Positions 1 through 7,453 of a stretch of DNA of 34,845 nt are shown piece after piece. Position 1 is the stretch's first letter. The number at the start of each line of letters is the position of its first letter. This stretch comes from Myxococcales bacterium. Lineage in GTDB: Bacteria > Myxococcota_A > Polyangia > Polyangiales > Polyangiaceae. The notes under the pieces are model-generated. The model was not told where the DNA came from, did not search any database, and was given only the letters and a program-made list of their open reading frames with translations. The stretch lies in contig JAAFHV010000017.1 in assembly GCA_013297655.1 (NCBI GenBank), forward strand, positions 26,439-61,283. Reading direction: 5' to 3'. A program made the translations under genes and the position numbers.

Positions 1-54
1 CCCGCGTTCGACAACGACTGGGACGTGCCCGCCTTCCAGCGCAAGGGCCAGTGA
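1..54 (+). CDS. ftsZ: C-terminal end of a protein, probably cell division protein FtsZ (partial)
   Basis: Only the last 17 codons are in the window, read in frame 1 to a TGA at 52-54. They end in the peptide DWDVPAFQRKGQ. This resembles the conserved C-terminal peptide of FtsZ (acidic residues, then D-I/V-P-A/T-F-L-R-K), the segment that docks FtsA, ZipA or other partners at the division ring. If correct, the protein is the tubulin-like GTPase that polymerises into the Z ring, and the Q replacing the usual L before R is a small departure. The assignment rests on this short tail alone; the GTPase body lies upstream of the window. Confidence 0.5.
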   Translation, partial: PAFDNDWDVPAFQRKGQ

Positions 55-69
55 TCCGCTCGACCATCG

Positions 70-93
70 TTCGGAGGCTCGCTACGCTCCGAA
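70..93 (+). terminator. Hairpin after the ftsZ-like stop codon
   Basis: A 7-bp perfect stem, TTCGGAG at 70-76 and CTCCGAA at 87-93, has a 10-nt loop and sits 16 nt after the stop at 52-54. There is no following T tract. The left arm plus one base contains GGAGG (73-77), the only Shine-Dalgarno-like run before the small gene starting at 97. The structure could therefore end the upstream transcript or mask the ribosome site of the next gene. Confidence 0.3.
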
Positions 94-96
94 TCG

Positions 97-396
97 ATGG
101 GAGAGGCGAGCCCCTATCGAACCGCTGAGGACAAGACGACCGGTCTGTCCGAAGAAGAGCGCGGTCGTATCATCGCCGAGATGATCGCCGCGCGCGCGGG
201 GAGGGCCGAGGAACGAGAGGAGCAGCGTCGAAAGCTGCTCCGCCCCGCGGTCGTCGTCGCGAGCGTGGTGTTCGGTGGGACGGTCGTCGCGCTCGTGCTC
301 GTGAACGAGATGTGGAGCTCGCTCTCCGTCGCCGTCGGTTTCGTGTCGATCGCGGCCCTCGCGGCGTGGAACCGGAGCCGGCTTCGGTCGCGCTGA
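97..396 (+). CDS. Small membrane protein of unknown function
   Basis: A 99-residue protein. Residues 1-47 are charged and helical, rich in E, R and A. Two hydrophobic segments follow, at about 50-69 (PAVVVASVVFGGTVVALVLV) and 73-90, and the protein ends in a basic tail (NRSRLRSR). This is the layout of a small two-span inner-membrane protein. I do not recognise a family. The ATG at 97 lies just after a hairpin whose left arm holds the only GGAGG. The gene ends 2 nt before the stop of the convergent glycosyltransferase gene, so their 3' ends practically touch. Third codon positions are G/C biased as in the neighbours, which supports a real gene. Confidence 0.6.
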   Translation: MGEASPYRTAEDKTTGLSEEERGRIIAEMIAARAGRAEEREEQRRKLLRPAVVVASVVFGGTVVALVLVNEMWSSLSVAVGFVSIAALAAWNRSRLRSR

Positions 397-398
397 CG

Positions 399-1286
399 TC
401 ACACGTGGACGACAGCGGTTCCGAGCGCGGCCGCTTCGCGCAGCACCGTCGAGAGACCCTCTTCTTCCGACGCGAACGCGAGCGCGTCGGCCGCCGCGAT
501 CCACGCGAGCGCTTCCGGGTGCGTCGTCTTTCCTACGAAGCGGGTCGGCACCGAGAGGCGCGCCGCGAGACGGGTCAGCTTCGCGCGTTCGGGGCCGTCG
601 CCCACGACGACGAGCTCGGCGTGCTCCCCGTGCTTGCGCCGCTCTGCCACGTGGTAAAGCACGCGGTCGACCCTTTTTTTCTGCACCAAACGGCCCACGC
701 TCACGTAGAGCGCGCCCAGCTTGAGCCGTCGCTCTTCGACGTCCTCCGAGGCGATCGCGGGCAAGTCCAAGGGCGGAGGGACCACCTTGGCGACGCGGAG
801 CACTTCGGCCGCGACCGCGTGTGACACGCGCGCGACGAGCGAATCGAGCAGCGACTCGGAGACGAACCGCCAGGTCTCCGCCCGCGCCGCGAGCGAGCGA
901 ACCACAGCCTCGCGGGCGACGGAGGGCAGCTTGGTGAGGAGGCGCACGTCGCCACCGTGCGACACGATTTCGAGCGGTGACGTGCACGCCGTCGCGATCG
1001 GGAGCGCAGAGGGGAGCGCCCAGTGCGCCACGATACGATCGAAGCCCCCGCGCCGGACCAATACACGTGCATGGTTCACGAATCGCGCGACGTCGACCAC
1101 GCGGAGCGGCTGCGCCCGGAGGCGCGCCACGACCCCGGGCCAACCGAAGGCGCCCCCCGGTCGCGGCGAGATCACCTCCACGTCGTGCCCTTCGTTCCGC
1201 AAGGTGGTGACCTCGGCGAGGACGAAGTGACCGCTCGGGTCGCCCAGGGACTCCGGGTAGCTCGTGGTGACGACGGCGATACGCAA
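399..1286 (-). CDS. GT4-type glycosyltransferase, short at the C-terminus
   Basis: A retaining GT-B glycosyltransferase that would move a sugar from a nucleotide donor, probably to an envelope glycan or lipid. The TTG at 1286 starts MRIAVVTTSYP followed by ESLGDPSGHF, the typical GT4 first strand and glycine loop; no ATG is in this frame nearby. The C-terminal Rossmann half begins around ALYVSVGRLVQKKRVD, continues with VVVGDGPER, and carries the EX7E donor-binding motif in EEEGLSTVLREA. The protein stops about 10 residues later at GTAVVHV, giving 295 residues where GT4 enzymes usually have 350-400. The last helices that cross back to the N-terminal domain are therefore missing. No other frame in the next 100 nt reads like a GT4 tail, so a simple recent frameshift is not evident. 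Acceptor and donor cannot be inferred. Confidence 0.75.
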   Translation of the reverse strand: MRIAVVTTSYPESLGDPSGHFVLAEVTTLRNEGHDVEVISPRPGGAFGWPGVVARLRAQPLRVVDVARFVNHARVLVRRGGFDRIVAHWALPSALPIATACTSPLEIVSHGGDVRLLTKLPSVAREAVVRSLAARAETWRFVSESLLDSLVARVSHAVAAEVLRVAKVVPPPLDLPAIASEDVEERRLKLGALYVSVGRLVQKKRVDRVLYHVAERRKHGEHAELVVVGDGPERAKLTRLAARLSVPTRFVGKTTHPEALAWIAAADALAFASEEEGLSTVLREAAALGTAVVHV

Positions 1287-1344
1287 GCGAAAAGCGCCAT
1301 TAGCGAAACGCCGCGGAAGAACCAAGGAAAAACGCGACGCACAG

Positions 1345-1361
1345 CGTGACCGCGCGTCACG
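1345..1361. promoter_or_regulatory. Palindrome between divergent genes, candidate operator
   Basis: The 129-nt gap between the glycosyltransferase start (1286, minus) and the aconitase-family start (1416, plus) contains CGTGAC-CGCGC-GTCACG, two perfect 6-nt inverted arms with a 5-nt spacer. The size and position suit a dimeric regulator controlling one or both divergent promoters. No regulator gene is adjacent, so this is only a candidate. Confidence 0.25.
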
Positions 1362-1415
1362 ACAGGACCCCATGTTCGGCGCGAAACCGCGGCGCCGTTC
1401 TGCTAATGGTCCGGC

Positions 1416-3395
1416 ATGGTCGCGTCCGAAAAAGAGGTCAAAATCGAGGGCCGTGTCTTCTACGTCACCGAGTCGCAGGACGACCTCGTCGCCCAGCTCG
1501 AAGGCAAGACACTCGCTTACGATCCGGCCCGCGCTCTCGTCTCCAACATCTCCACCGACGAGCTCACTCCCGGGTGGGTTTGTTATTACTACGACGAGAC
1601 GCTCGGCCGTTATTGCCTGGTCGGTCTTCGCGGCGGCAAAATCGGGAAAGACGCGATCAAGAACGGTGGCTTCGGCGTCATCGTGAGCGGTATCTCCAAG
1701 GGCTGCGGCTCGAGCCGCGAGACGGCGCCCTACAGCGAGCTCGTTTGCGGGGTGAAGCTCGTCATCGCGAAGAGCATCGAGAAAATTTACCGCCAGAACG
1801 CGCAGAACATCGGGCTCCTCACGAGCACCGATTTTGGTCTCGTCGAGCGCATCGAGCGCGGCGAGAGCATCCCGATGAGCGAGTTCACCAAGGGCCTCGA
1901 CGCGATCAGCGCCGGCATCGTCGAGCACGGAGGCCTCTTCGCTTACAACCGCGCGCGCCTCGCCGGCGAGGTGTCCCCCCCGCTCGTCGAGACCCCCGCC
2001 CGTCCCCTCACGTTGTGCGAGAAAATCCTCGCCGCCCACGTCATCGTCGACGCCAAGGCCGGCAAGATTGGCGTACCTGCCGTCACCCCCGGTGACGCGT
2101 TTTTCGCCCGCGCCGATGTACGCTTCAGCCACGAGTACGTCACGCCGATGGCCGAGTCCCTCTTCGTCAAGGAGATGGGCAAAGACGCCAAAGTGACCGA
2201 CCCGGAGAGCGTCTTCGCGTTCCGCGATCACCTCACCTTCCTCGACCTCGTCATGCCGAAGGCCCACCGCGACATGGGCCTCAAGGAGCAAGCGGAGGAG
2301 CTCGCGACGGTGCAGGAGTCGTTCACCAAGCGGCAGGGCGTGCGCCTCTACGGCGAGGTCCATCGCGACGGAAAGCTCGTCGGCTCCGAAGCGATTTGCC
2401 ACAACAAGGTCATCGAGGAGATCGCGCTCCCCGGGCAGCTCGTCATGGGCACCGACTCGCACACCTGCATGGCCGGCGCGCTCGGTTGCTTCGCGTTCGG
2501 GGTCGGCAGCACCGACATGGCCAACGCGTGGTTCACGAAAGACGTCCGCGTCACCGTCCCGGAGACCGCCCGCTTCGTGCTCCGCGGGGCGATGAAGCGT
2601 GGGGTGTGCGCGAAAGACGTGATGCTCCACATCCTGTCGCAGGAGTTCTTTACCTCTGGCGCCGGTATCGGAAAAGTCTTGGAGTTCTCGGGAGATGGCG
2701 TCAAGGGCCTCTCGCTCGACGAGCGCGCGACGCTCACGAACATGGCGGTCGAGGCGGGCGGCTTCACGGGCATCATCGAGGCCGACGAGGTCGTCGTCGA
2801 GTACCTCGTCGCCCAGCGTGGGCTCGAGGCCGAAGCGGTCCGCGCGCGAATCGTGAAAGCCGACGAGGGCGCCACGTACCTCGCCACGTTCGACGTCGAT
2901 CTCTCCGCGATCGTGCCGATGGTCGCGACCCCCGGCGATCCGCGCAACGGTGTGCCTCTCACCGACCTCGCGAACAAGGTCGGCCACGACGTCCCGGTGA
3001 ACATCGCCTACGGCGGCTCGTGCACCGGCGGCAAAAAGGCCGACATGGACATGTACGCGGAGGTCCTCGCCGCCGCGATCGCCAAGGGCAAGCGGGTGAA
3101 AGAGGGCGTGCACCTCTACATCCAGTTCGGCTCCCAAGACATCCGCCGCTACGCCGAGAAGAAGGGCTACCTCGAGATCTTCGCCAAGGCCGGGGCCGAG
3201 CTGGTCGATCCCTCCTGCGGCGCCTGCATCAAGGCCGGTCCCGGGGTCAGCGACTCGCCCGACCAGGTCACGGTGAGCGCGATCAACCGCAATTTCCCGG
3301 GCCGCAGTGGCCCCGGCAAGGTGTACCTCGCGAGCCCGCTCGTGGTCGCGGCGAGCGCCATCGTCGGCCGTATCGCGTCGCCAGAAGAGATCTGA
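1416..3395 (+). CDS. Aconitase-superfamily hydro-lyase, swivel domain fused in front of the large subunit
   Basis: A 659-residue [4Fe-4S] enzyme of the aconitase / isopropylmalate dehydratase family, which isomerises a hydroxy acid through dehydration and rehydration. The LeuD-like swivel domain comes first (about 1-170), with the substrate loop SKGCGSSRETAP at 95-105. The LeuC-like catalytic body follows from RPLTLCEKILAAHV (about 196) to the end. Cluster ligands are C351 in GTDSHTC and C601/C604 in PSCGAC. This order (swivel before body) recalls AcnB, but AcnB's N-terminal HEAT-like domain is absent. Two-subunit LeuC/LeuD enzymes keep the parts separate, and AcnA places the swivel last. The natural substrate (citrate, isopropylmalate, methylcitrate or homocitrate) cannot be decided from sequence alone. 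No leucine-pathway neighbour is present. There is no good Shine-Dalgarno sequence before the ATG at 1416. Confidence 0.85.
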   Translation: MVASEKEVKIEGRVFYVTESQDDLVAQLEGKTLAYDPARALVSNISTDELTPGWVCYYYDETLGRYCLVGLRGGKIGKDAIKNGGFGVIVSGISKGCGSSRETAPYSELVCGVKLVIAKSIEKIYRQNAQNIGLLTSTDFGLVERIERGESIPMSEFTKGLDAISAGIVEHGGLFAYNRARLAGEVSPPLVETPARPLTLCEKILAAHVIVDAKAGKIGVPAVTPGDAFFARADVRFSHEYVTPMAESLFVKEMGKDAKVTDPESVFAFRDHLTFLDLVMPKAHRDMGLKEQAEELATVQESFTKRQGVRLYGEVHRDGKLVGSEAICHNKVIEEIALPGQLVMGTDSHTCMAGALGCFAFGVGSTDMANAWFTKDVRVTVPETARFVLRGAMKRGVCAKDVMLHILSQEFFTSGAGIGKVLEFSGDGVKGLSLDERATLTNMAVEAGGFTGIIEADEVVVEYLVAQRGLEAEAVRARIVKADEGATYLATFDVDLSAIVPMVATPGDPRNGVPLTDLANKVGHDVPVNIAYGGSCTGGKKADMDMYAEVLAAAIAKGKRVKEGVHLYIQFGSQDIRRYAEKKGYLEIFAKAGAELVDPSCGACIKAGPGVSDSPDQVTVSAINRNFPGRSGPGKVYLASPLVVAASAIVGRIASPEEI

Positions 3396-3463
3396 GCCAC
3401 AAATCGACGGGCGAGCCCTTCGCCTCCGGCCCGATTCGCGGTAAAGGCCCGTCCTTCGAGAAA

Positions 3464-4030
3464 ATGCAGATGGATACCATTCAAACGAACGCGTTCGTGG
3501 TGCTCGACTACATCCTGAAGGACTCCGATGGCGACGTTGTCGACCGGAGCGACGAGGCGGAGGGCGAGCCCATTCGCTACGTGCACGGCTACGGCATGCT
3601 CGTGCCCGGCCTGGAGGCGCGCCTCCCTGGGTTGAAGAGCGGCGAATCGAAAGAGATTCAGGTCCCCGCCGCGGAGGCGTTCGGCGACTACGACGAAGAG
3701 CTCGTTCTCCAGGTCGAGCGTGGGGAGCTTCCCGATCCGAAAGCGGTCGCCGTCGGTGACGAGCTGGTGGCGGAGTCGCCCGAGGGGGAAGAGGCCGTCA
3801 TGCACGTGCTCGAGGTCCACGACGACTACGTCGTGGTGGACGCGAACCACCCGCTCGCGGGGGTCGATCTCATCTACTCGATCACCGTTCGTGAGCTGCG
3901 CGCCGCGACCGAAGAAGAAATCGAGAAGGCCGCCCGCGAGCTCGAAGAGGGCGAAGACGGCCACGTCCACGGCCCCGAGTGCGGCCACGATCCCCAGCTC
4001 GTGAGCCTCGGAACCAAGCTCTCGAACTAG
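3464..4030 (+). CDS. slyD: SlyD-type FKBP peptidyl-prolyl cis-trans isomerase
   Basis: A 188-residue cytoplasmic prolyl isomerase and chaperone. The FKBP half-barrel starts at residue 10 (FVVLDYILKDSDGDVVD). The conserved GYGMLVPGLEARLPGLKSGE segment is typical of SlyD, as is the inserted flap (about residues 75-130), and the FKBP fold closes with HPLAGVDLIYSITV. The tail GHVHGPECGHD is rich in His and Cys, a short version of the metal-binding tail that lets SlyD bind nickel or other metals. The first ATG of an in-frame pair (3464, 3470) was chosen; both lack a strong ribosome site. The gene lies 68 nt after the Fe-S hydro-lyase on the same strand, so cotranscription is possible. Confidence 0.88.
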   Translation: MQMDTIQTNAFVVLDYILKDSDGDVVDRSDEAEGEPIRYVHGYGMLVPGLEARLPGLKSGESKEIQVPAAEAFGDYDEELVLQVERGELPDPKAVAVGDELVAESPEGEEAVMHVLEVHDDYVVVDANHPLAGVDLIYSITVRELRAATEEEIEKAARELEEGEDGHVHGPECGHDPQLVSLGTKLSN

Positions 4031-4108
4031 AATTTCCCGTCCCTTGCAACGTCGGCCGTTTTTGCGCTAGGGCGCAGATCTCCGCGCCGAAGCCCCCGAA
4101 AGAGATCC

Positions 4109-4441
4109 ATGAGCACCAAGACCATCTCCGCGTTCGACCTCGACATCCGCGTCCGCGAGCGGAACATCAAGAGCGGCACCTTGAGCGAGAAGGACCTGGA
4201 AAAGTTCCTCGGAGGCCTCCCGGACCTCGCTGACGCCGCCGAGCCGGTCTCGCTCGCTCAGCCCGCGCTCGCCGCCGAAGACGACGACGGCGCGGACGAT
4301 CTCGACGACGAGGAAGACGAAGAAGACGACGAGCCCGAGGCCGTCGCTGCCCCTGTCGCTGTCGCTGCCCCTCCGGCTCCTGCCGCCGAGCCCGCGCCCG
4401 CGCCGGCTGCCGAGGCGACCGAAGAGCCGAGCGCGTCGTGA
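4109..4441 (+). CDS. Small acidic, Ala/Pro-rich protein of unknown function
   Basis: A 110-residue protein. Residues 1-45 look folded (FDLDIRVRERNIKSGTLSEKDLEKFLGGLPDL). They are followed by a very acidic stretch (about 58-75, mostly D and E) and an Ala/Pro/Val/Glu-rich disordered tail. I recognise no domain. The ATG at 4109 has AAAGAGA just upstream. Its stop (4439-4441) overlaps the GTG start of the DUF1844 gene as GTGA, so the two are translationally coupled; a link to that protein and to the HtrA protease after it is inferred from this arrangement only. The tail codons are strongly G/C-ended, supporting real translation. Confidence 0.7.
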   Translation: MSTKTISAFDLDIRVRERNIKSGTLSEKDLEKFLGGLPDLADAAEPVSLAQPALAAEDDDGADDLDDEEDEEDDEPEAVAAPVAVAAPPAPAAEPAPAPAAEATEEPSAS

Positions 4442-4698
4442 GCCAGGACGAGCTCCCGCACATCGACTTCCCCACGTTCATGTTGTCGCTCAGCGAAGCG
4501 GCGCACATGCACCTCGGGGAGACGCCGAACGAAGATGGCAAAATCGAGCGGAATTTGCCGCTCGCGAAGCAGAACATCGATCTCCTCGGCCTCCTCGAAG
4601 AGAAGACCAAGGGCAACCTGACCGGCGACGAAGAGCGCCTCCTCAGCCAGATCTTGTTCGACGTGCGTACGCGCTACATGGAGCTCACCAAAAAATGA
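4438..4698 (+). CDS. DUF1844 family protein
   Basis: An 86-residue soluble protein matching the DUF1844 pattern: IDFPTFMLSLSEAAHMHLGE near the start, then NLPLAKQNIDLLGLLEEKTKGNLT, then a helical end with LLSQILFDVRTRYMEL. The family is widespread in deltaproteobacterial lineages and Acidobacteria, and its role is unknown. The GTG at 4438 overlaps the previous stop by 4 nt. Its own stop overlaps the ATG of the HtrA-like protease (ATGA at 4695-4698), so all three form one tightly coupled translational unit. Confidence 0.88.
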   Translation: MSQDELPHIDFPTFMLSLSEAAHMHLGETPNEDGKIERNLPLAKQNIDLLGLLEEKTKGNLTGDEERLLSQILFDVRTRYMELTKK

Positions 4699-5882
4699 GC
4701 CCGCGCCTGGGCACCCGCCCAGGCGCGTTCGCCCTCGCGTTCGCCCTGTTTTTCCTGAGTCTCGTCGCGGGCTCGGCGTGCAGGGAAAAGGAAGATCCGA
4801 AGCCACCAGCGCCTTCGGTCTCTCTCCCTCTCGCGCCGCCCCCGCCCACCTCCGGCGACGCCGACGGCTCCTCCTCGCGCACGTCGCCTTCGCCATCGGT
4901 CGTGTCGCTCCCTAGCTTCGCGCCGATCGTGAAGAAGGTGGATCCGAGCGTGGTGACGATCATGACGGCGATCGCTGCCGACGCGCGCCATCGCAAGGGC
5001 GGACACGGCGTCGGCACGGGCTTCTTCGTCGAGGCGGGCGTCGTGGTCACCAACGCGCACGTCATCGATACCGGCACAATCACGGTGCGCCTCGCGGACG
5101 AGCGCGAGCTCGAGGCGAAGGTCGTCGGGAAGGACGTGCGCACGGACATCGCGCTGCTCTCCGTGGACGTGAAGGACATGCCCCTCGCCTCCCTCGGGGA
5201 CTCGGACGAGGTCGACGTCGGCGACTGGGTGCTCGCGATCGGAAACCCCTTCGGGCTCTCGCACACCGTGAACGTGGGCATCGTCAGCGCGAAAGGCCGG
5301 ACCCGCGAGGATGTGCCCCTCGATCCTTCCGGCTACTACGATTTTCTTCAGACCGACGCTTCCATCAACCCAGGAAACTCGGGCGGTCCGCTCGTCGACC
5401 TGCGCGGTCGGGTGGTGGGCATCAACACCGCCATTCGTGGCGGAGGCGCGCAGGGCATCGGGTTCGCGATCCCGATCAACATGGTGCGCGAGCTGATGCC
5501 GAAGCTCCTCCGGTTCGGCCGCATCGTGCGCTCGTCGCTCGGCGCCACCACCCGCGAGCTCCGCGAAATCTCGAAGGCCGAGCGGGAGAGCTGGAAAATC
5601 CCGGCGGAAGTGAAGGGGGTCGTCGTCGACCAGGTCGAGCCCGGCGGGCCCGGATACGAAGCGGGGCTGACCCCGGGAGACGTGATCACGGCCTTCCAAG
5701 GGCGCGCCATCGAGCGTGGGGCGCTGCTCCGGTGGCTCGCGAGCTCGGCGGGGGTGGGCCAGATCGTGAGCGTCCAAGTGACCCGCGCCGGCTCCACGAA
5801 GGAGCTGAAGGTGCGGCTCGGCGAGCTCGTCGAGCCGCGGGACCCCAAGGTCGTCGGGCCCGAGCGTGCCCCTTTACACTGA
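4695..5882 (+). CDS. HtrA/DegP-type serine protease with one PDZ domain
   Basis: A 395-residue envelope protease for protein quality control or regulated proteolysis. The N-terminus has a hydrophobic signal (about 10-27) ending LVAGSAC, so C29 could be lipidated, though G at -3 is not a standard lipobox. A Pro/Ser-rich linker follows (about 35-72). The trypsin-like domain carries the full triad: H122 (TNAHVID), D151 (RTDIALL) and S229 (NPGNSGGPL). One PDZ domain follows (about 275-375), with GVVVDQVEPGGPGYEAGL and GDVITAFQGRAI. One PDZ makes it DegS-like rather than DegP-like. The next genes encode an ECF sigma factor and a membrane anti-sigma-like protein, and DegS cleaves such an anti-sigma factor in the RpoE system of E. 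coli. A functional link here is attractive but not shown. Confidence 0.92.
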   Translation: MSPRLGTRPGAFALAFALFFLSLVAGSACREKEDPKPPAPSVSLPLAPPPPTSGDADGSSSRTSPSPSVVSLPSFAPIVKKVDPSVVTIMTAIAADARHRKGGHGVGTGFFVEAGVVVTNAHVIDTGTITVRLADERELEAKVVGKDVRTDIALLSVDVKDMPLASLGDSDEVDVGDWVLAIGNPFGLSHTVNVGIVSAKGRTREDVPLDPSGYYDFLQTDASINPGNSGGPLVDLRGRVVGINTAIRGGGAQGIGFAIPINMVRELMPKLLRFGRIVRSSLGATTRELREISKAERESWKIPAEVKGVVVDQVEPGGPGYEAGLTPGDVITAFQGRAIERGALLRWLASSAGVGQIVSVQVTRAGSTKELKVRLGELVEPRDPKVVGPERAPLH

Positions 5883-5904
5883 GTCATCGGCGCCCCACCC
5901 TGAA

Positions 5905-5932
5905 GGAGATTTGCGCGGCGGGGGTCGTCGAA
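5905..5932 (+). promoter_or_regulatory. Candidate ECF-type promoter before the sigma factor gene
   Basis: GGAGATT at 5905-5911, a 16-nt spacer, and TCGAA at 5928-5932 resemble the RpoE-like ECF consensus (GGAACTT, 16-17 nt, TCnAA). The pair lies 25 nt before the sigma factor ATG, as expected for autoregulation. One mismatch in the -35 core and the short gap mean it could be chance. Confidence 0.35.
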
Positions 5933-5957
5933 ACGTACTAGCTTGGAGTCGCGGCTC

Positions 5958-6905
5958 ATGACGGCAACGCCTCCCGAGACTCCCGAGTCCAAGGGGGAGC
6001 CCCCCCGAACGAACTCGGCGCTATCCGAGGATTCTACGCGCGCCTCCGAAGCCTCGGAGCAGGCTCCGCCGCGTGGAACGGACGGTTCCTCACGCCAAAC
6101 CGAAGCGCCGGACGAGGCGGCGGTTCGCGCGCGTCCGAAGATGCCGGTTCGCGCCCTGAATACGGGCCCTCACGATGCGTCCAATGCAAAGCTAGCCCGC
6201 ATCAAGGAAGCCGAGGAAGATCGTGAGCTCATCGCGCGCGCACAGGAAGGTGACAAGGCAGCGTTCCGACGACTCGTCGAACGCCACCAGCGCCGCGCGT
6301 TCGCGATCGCTCTCTCCCTCGTCCGCGACGAAAACGACGCCCGCGAGCTCGTTCAAGACGCGTTTCTCCGGGTGTTCAAGGGCCTCGGAACGTTCCAGGG
6401 TGGCTCTTCGTTCTTCACCTGGCTCTACCGCATCATCACGAACCTCAGCATCGACCTCATCCGCAAGCCGGGTCGCCAGCTCGTGGAGCTCGAGCCCTCC
6501 CGTGTGGACGCGGACGACGCTCGCGACGCGGAGTATCCGCTCGTCGCTCGGATCGACGGCGCCGACCCTATCGACGTGGTCCGCCGCCGCGAAATCGCGG
6601 CCCGTCTCAAGATCGCTCTCGATGCCCTGCCGCCCTACCACCGGGGTGTCATCGTGATGCGCGAGATCGAAGGCCTCAGCTACGAAGAGATGGCACAGGC
6701 CATGAATGTGTCGAAGGGCACGATCATGAGCCGCCTCTTCCACGCCCGCCAAAAGCTGCAAAAAGCGCTTTCCGATTGTTACGGGGAGCAGATCGACGGC
6801 CCGATTCGCACGCGCGCCGCCGAACAAGAAGATTCCCCCGAGCCCGAAGCCGAGGTGGAGCGCGACTCCGACGGCGAAGAAGAACAGCGAGGCATGCCAT
6901 CATGA
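5958..6905 (+). CDS. RpoE-like ECF sigma factor
   Basis: A 315-residue RNA polymerase sigma factor with only the two ECF domains. Sigma region 2 is about 100-170 (AFRRLVERHQRRAFAIALSL, then DARELVQDAFLRVFKGLGTF and SFFTWLYRIITNLSIDLIRK). Region 4 is about 216-270 (ALPPYHRGVIVMREIEGLSY with a helix-turn-helix EEMAQAMNVSKGTIMSRL). The first 80 residues are a Pro/Ser/Glu-rich extension and the last 40 are acidic; ECF factors are usually about 190 residues, so both ends are additions. The ATG at 5958 is preceded by GGAG (5945-5948) at 9-nt spacing; the in-frame TTG at 5943 overlaps that site and was rejected. Its stop overlaps the next start (ATGA), which encodes its likely anti-sigma factor. Confidence 0.9.
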   Translation: MTATPPETPESKGEPPRTNSALSEDSTRASEASEQAPPRGTDGSSRQTEAPDEAAVRARPKMPVRALNTGPHDASNAKLARIKEAEEDRELIARAQEGDKAAFRRLVERHQRRAFAIALSLVRDENDARELVQDAFLRVFKGLGTFQGGSSFFTWLYRIITNLSIDLIRKPGRQLVELEPSRVDADDARDAEYPLVARIDGADPIDVVRRREIAARLKIALDALPPYHRGVIVMREIEGLSYEEMAQAMNVSKGTIMSRLFHARQKLQKALSDCYGEQIDGPIRTRAAEQEDSPEPEAEVERDSDGEEEQRGMPS

Positions 6906-7453
6906 GCCTTCCCGGATCCGACTTTCTCATCCTCCAGGCGTACGCCGACGGAGAGCTCGAGGGGACCGAGTTGGCCGCCGCGGAGAAGCTCGTCGCCGAG
7001 AACGCCGACGCCCGCGCCTTCGTCGAGTCGCTCGTCGTGTTGGGCTACGGCGTTCGCGCCGCGCACGAGCTCGAACCACTTCCCGCGATCGACCTCACCT
7101 CGGCCGTCATGGGCAAGCTCGAAGCCGAGCCAGTCGCGCAAGTGCGGCCCGCCGCTTCGGTCACCAGCCTCGCCGCTCAGCGCGAGCGTCGCGCCCAGAA
7201 ATCGCAAGTCGTGGTGATGATCGGGGCGCTTGCCCTCGCGGCCGCGGGAATTCTCTATCTCCGGGGTCGCGGTGAAGAAACGCCGAAACCCGAGGTCGCG
7301 AGCGTGGTCCCCACGCCGAGCGCGAGCGGGGTCGAGGTCTCCAACATCGATTCGAGCGGCGACAAGAACGTCTCTGTCTTTTACTTGCCGGCTTCGGGCG
7401 GGAACGCCGCCTCGAGCGTCGTCGTATGGATCGACGAAAAAGGAGCTCCCTGA
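6902..7453 (+). CDS. Probable anti-sigma factor, single-span, lacking zinc ligands
   Basis: A 183-residue membrane protein. The N-terminal cytoplasmic part (about 1-50) has the FLILQAYADGELEG shape common in anti-sigma domains. The whole protein has no cysteine, so the HXXXCXXC zinc motif of ZAS-type domains is absent. One transmembrane segment at about 103-120 (VVVMIGALALAAAGILYL) is flanked by basic residues, and a periplasmic tail of about 60 residues contains SVFYLPASGG and SVVVWIDEKG. Placement directly after, and overlapping, an ECF sigma factor gene supports the role: holding the sigma factor at the inner membrane until a signal. The stop overlaps the next ATG (TGATG at 7451-7455). Similarity is modest and the call relies heavily on context. 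Confidence 0.7.
   Translation: MSLPGSDFLILQAYADGELEGTELAAAEKLVAENADARAFVESLVVLGYGVRAAHELEPLPAIDLTSAVMGKLEAEPVAQVRPAASVTSLAAQRERRAQKSQVVVMIGALALAAAGILYLRGRGEETPKPEVASVVPTPSASGVEVSNIDSSGDKNVSVFYLPASGGNAASSVVVWIDEKGAP

Noticed and set aside
399-3137. A 912-codon open frame on the minus strand spanning the glycosyltransferase and most of the aconitase-family gene
   Set aside because: Only the part below 1286 reads as a protein family; the rest is antisense to a well-conserved enzyme and exists because GC-rich DNA has few stops.
5943-5957. TTG start for the ECF sigma factor
   Set aside because: It overlaps the GGAG that is correctly spaced for the ATG at 5958.
7426-7452. Upstream ATG for the secreted protein after the anti-sigma gene
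   Set aside because: It lacks a ribosome site, whereas ATG 7453 has AGGAG at 7 nt and yields a normal signal peptide.
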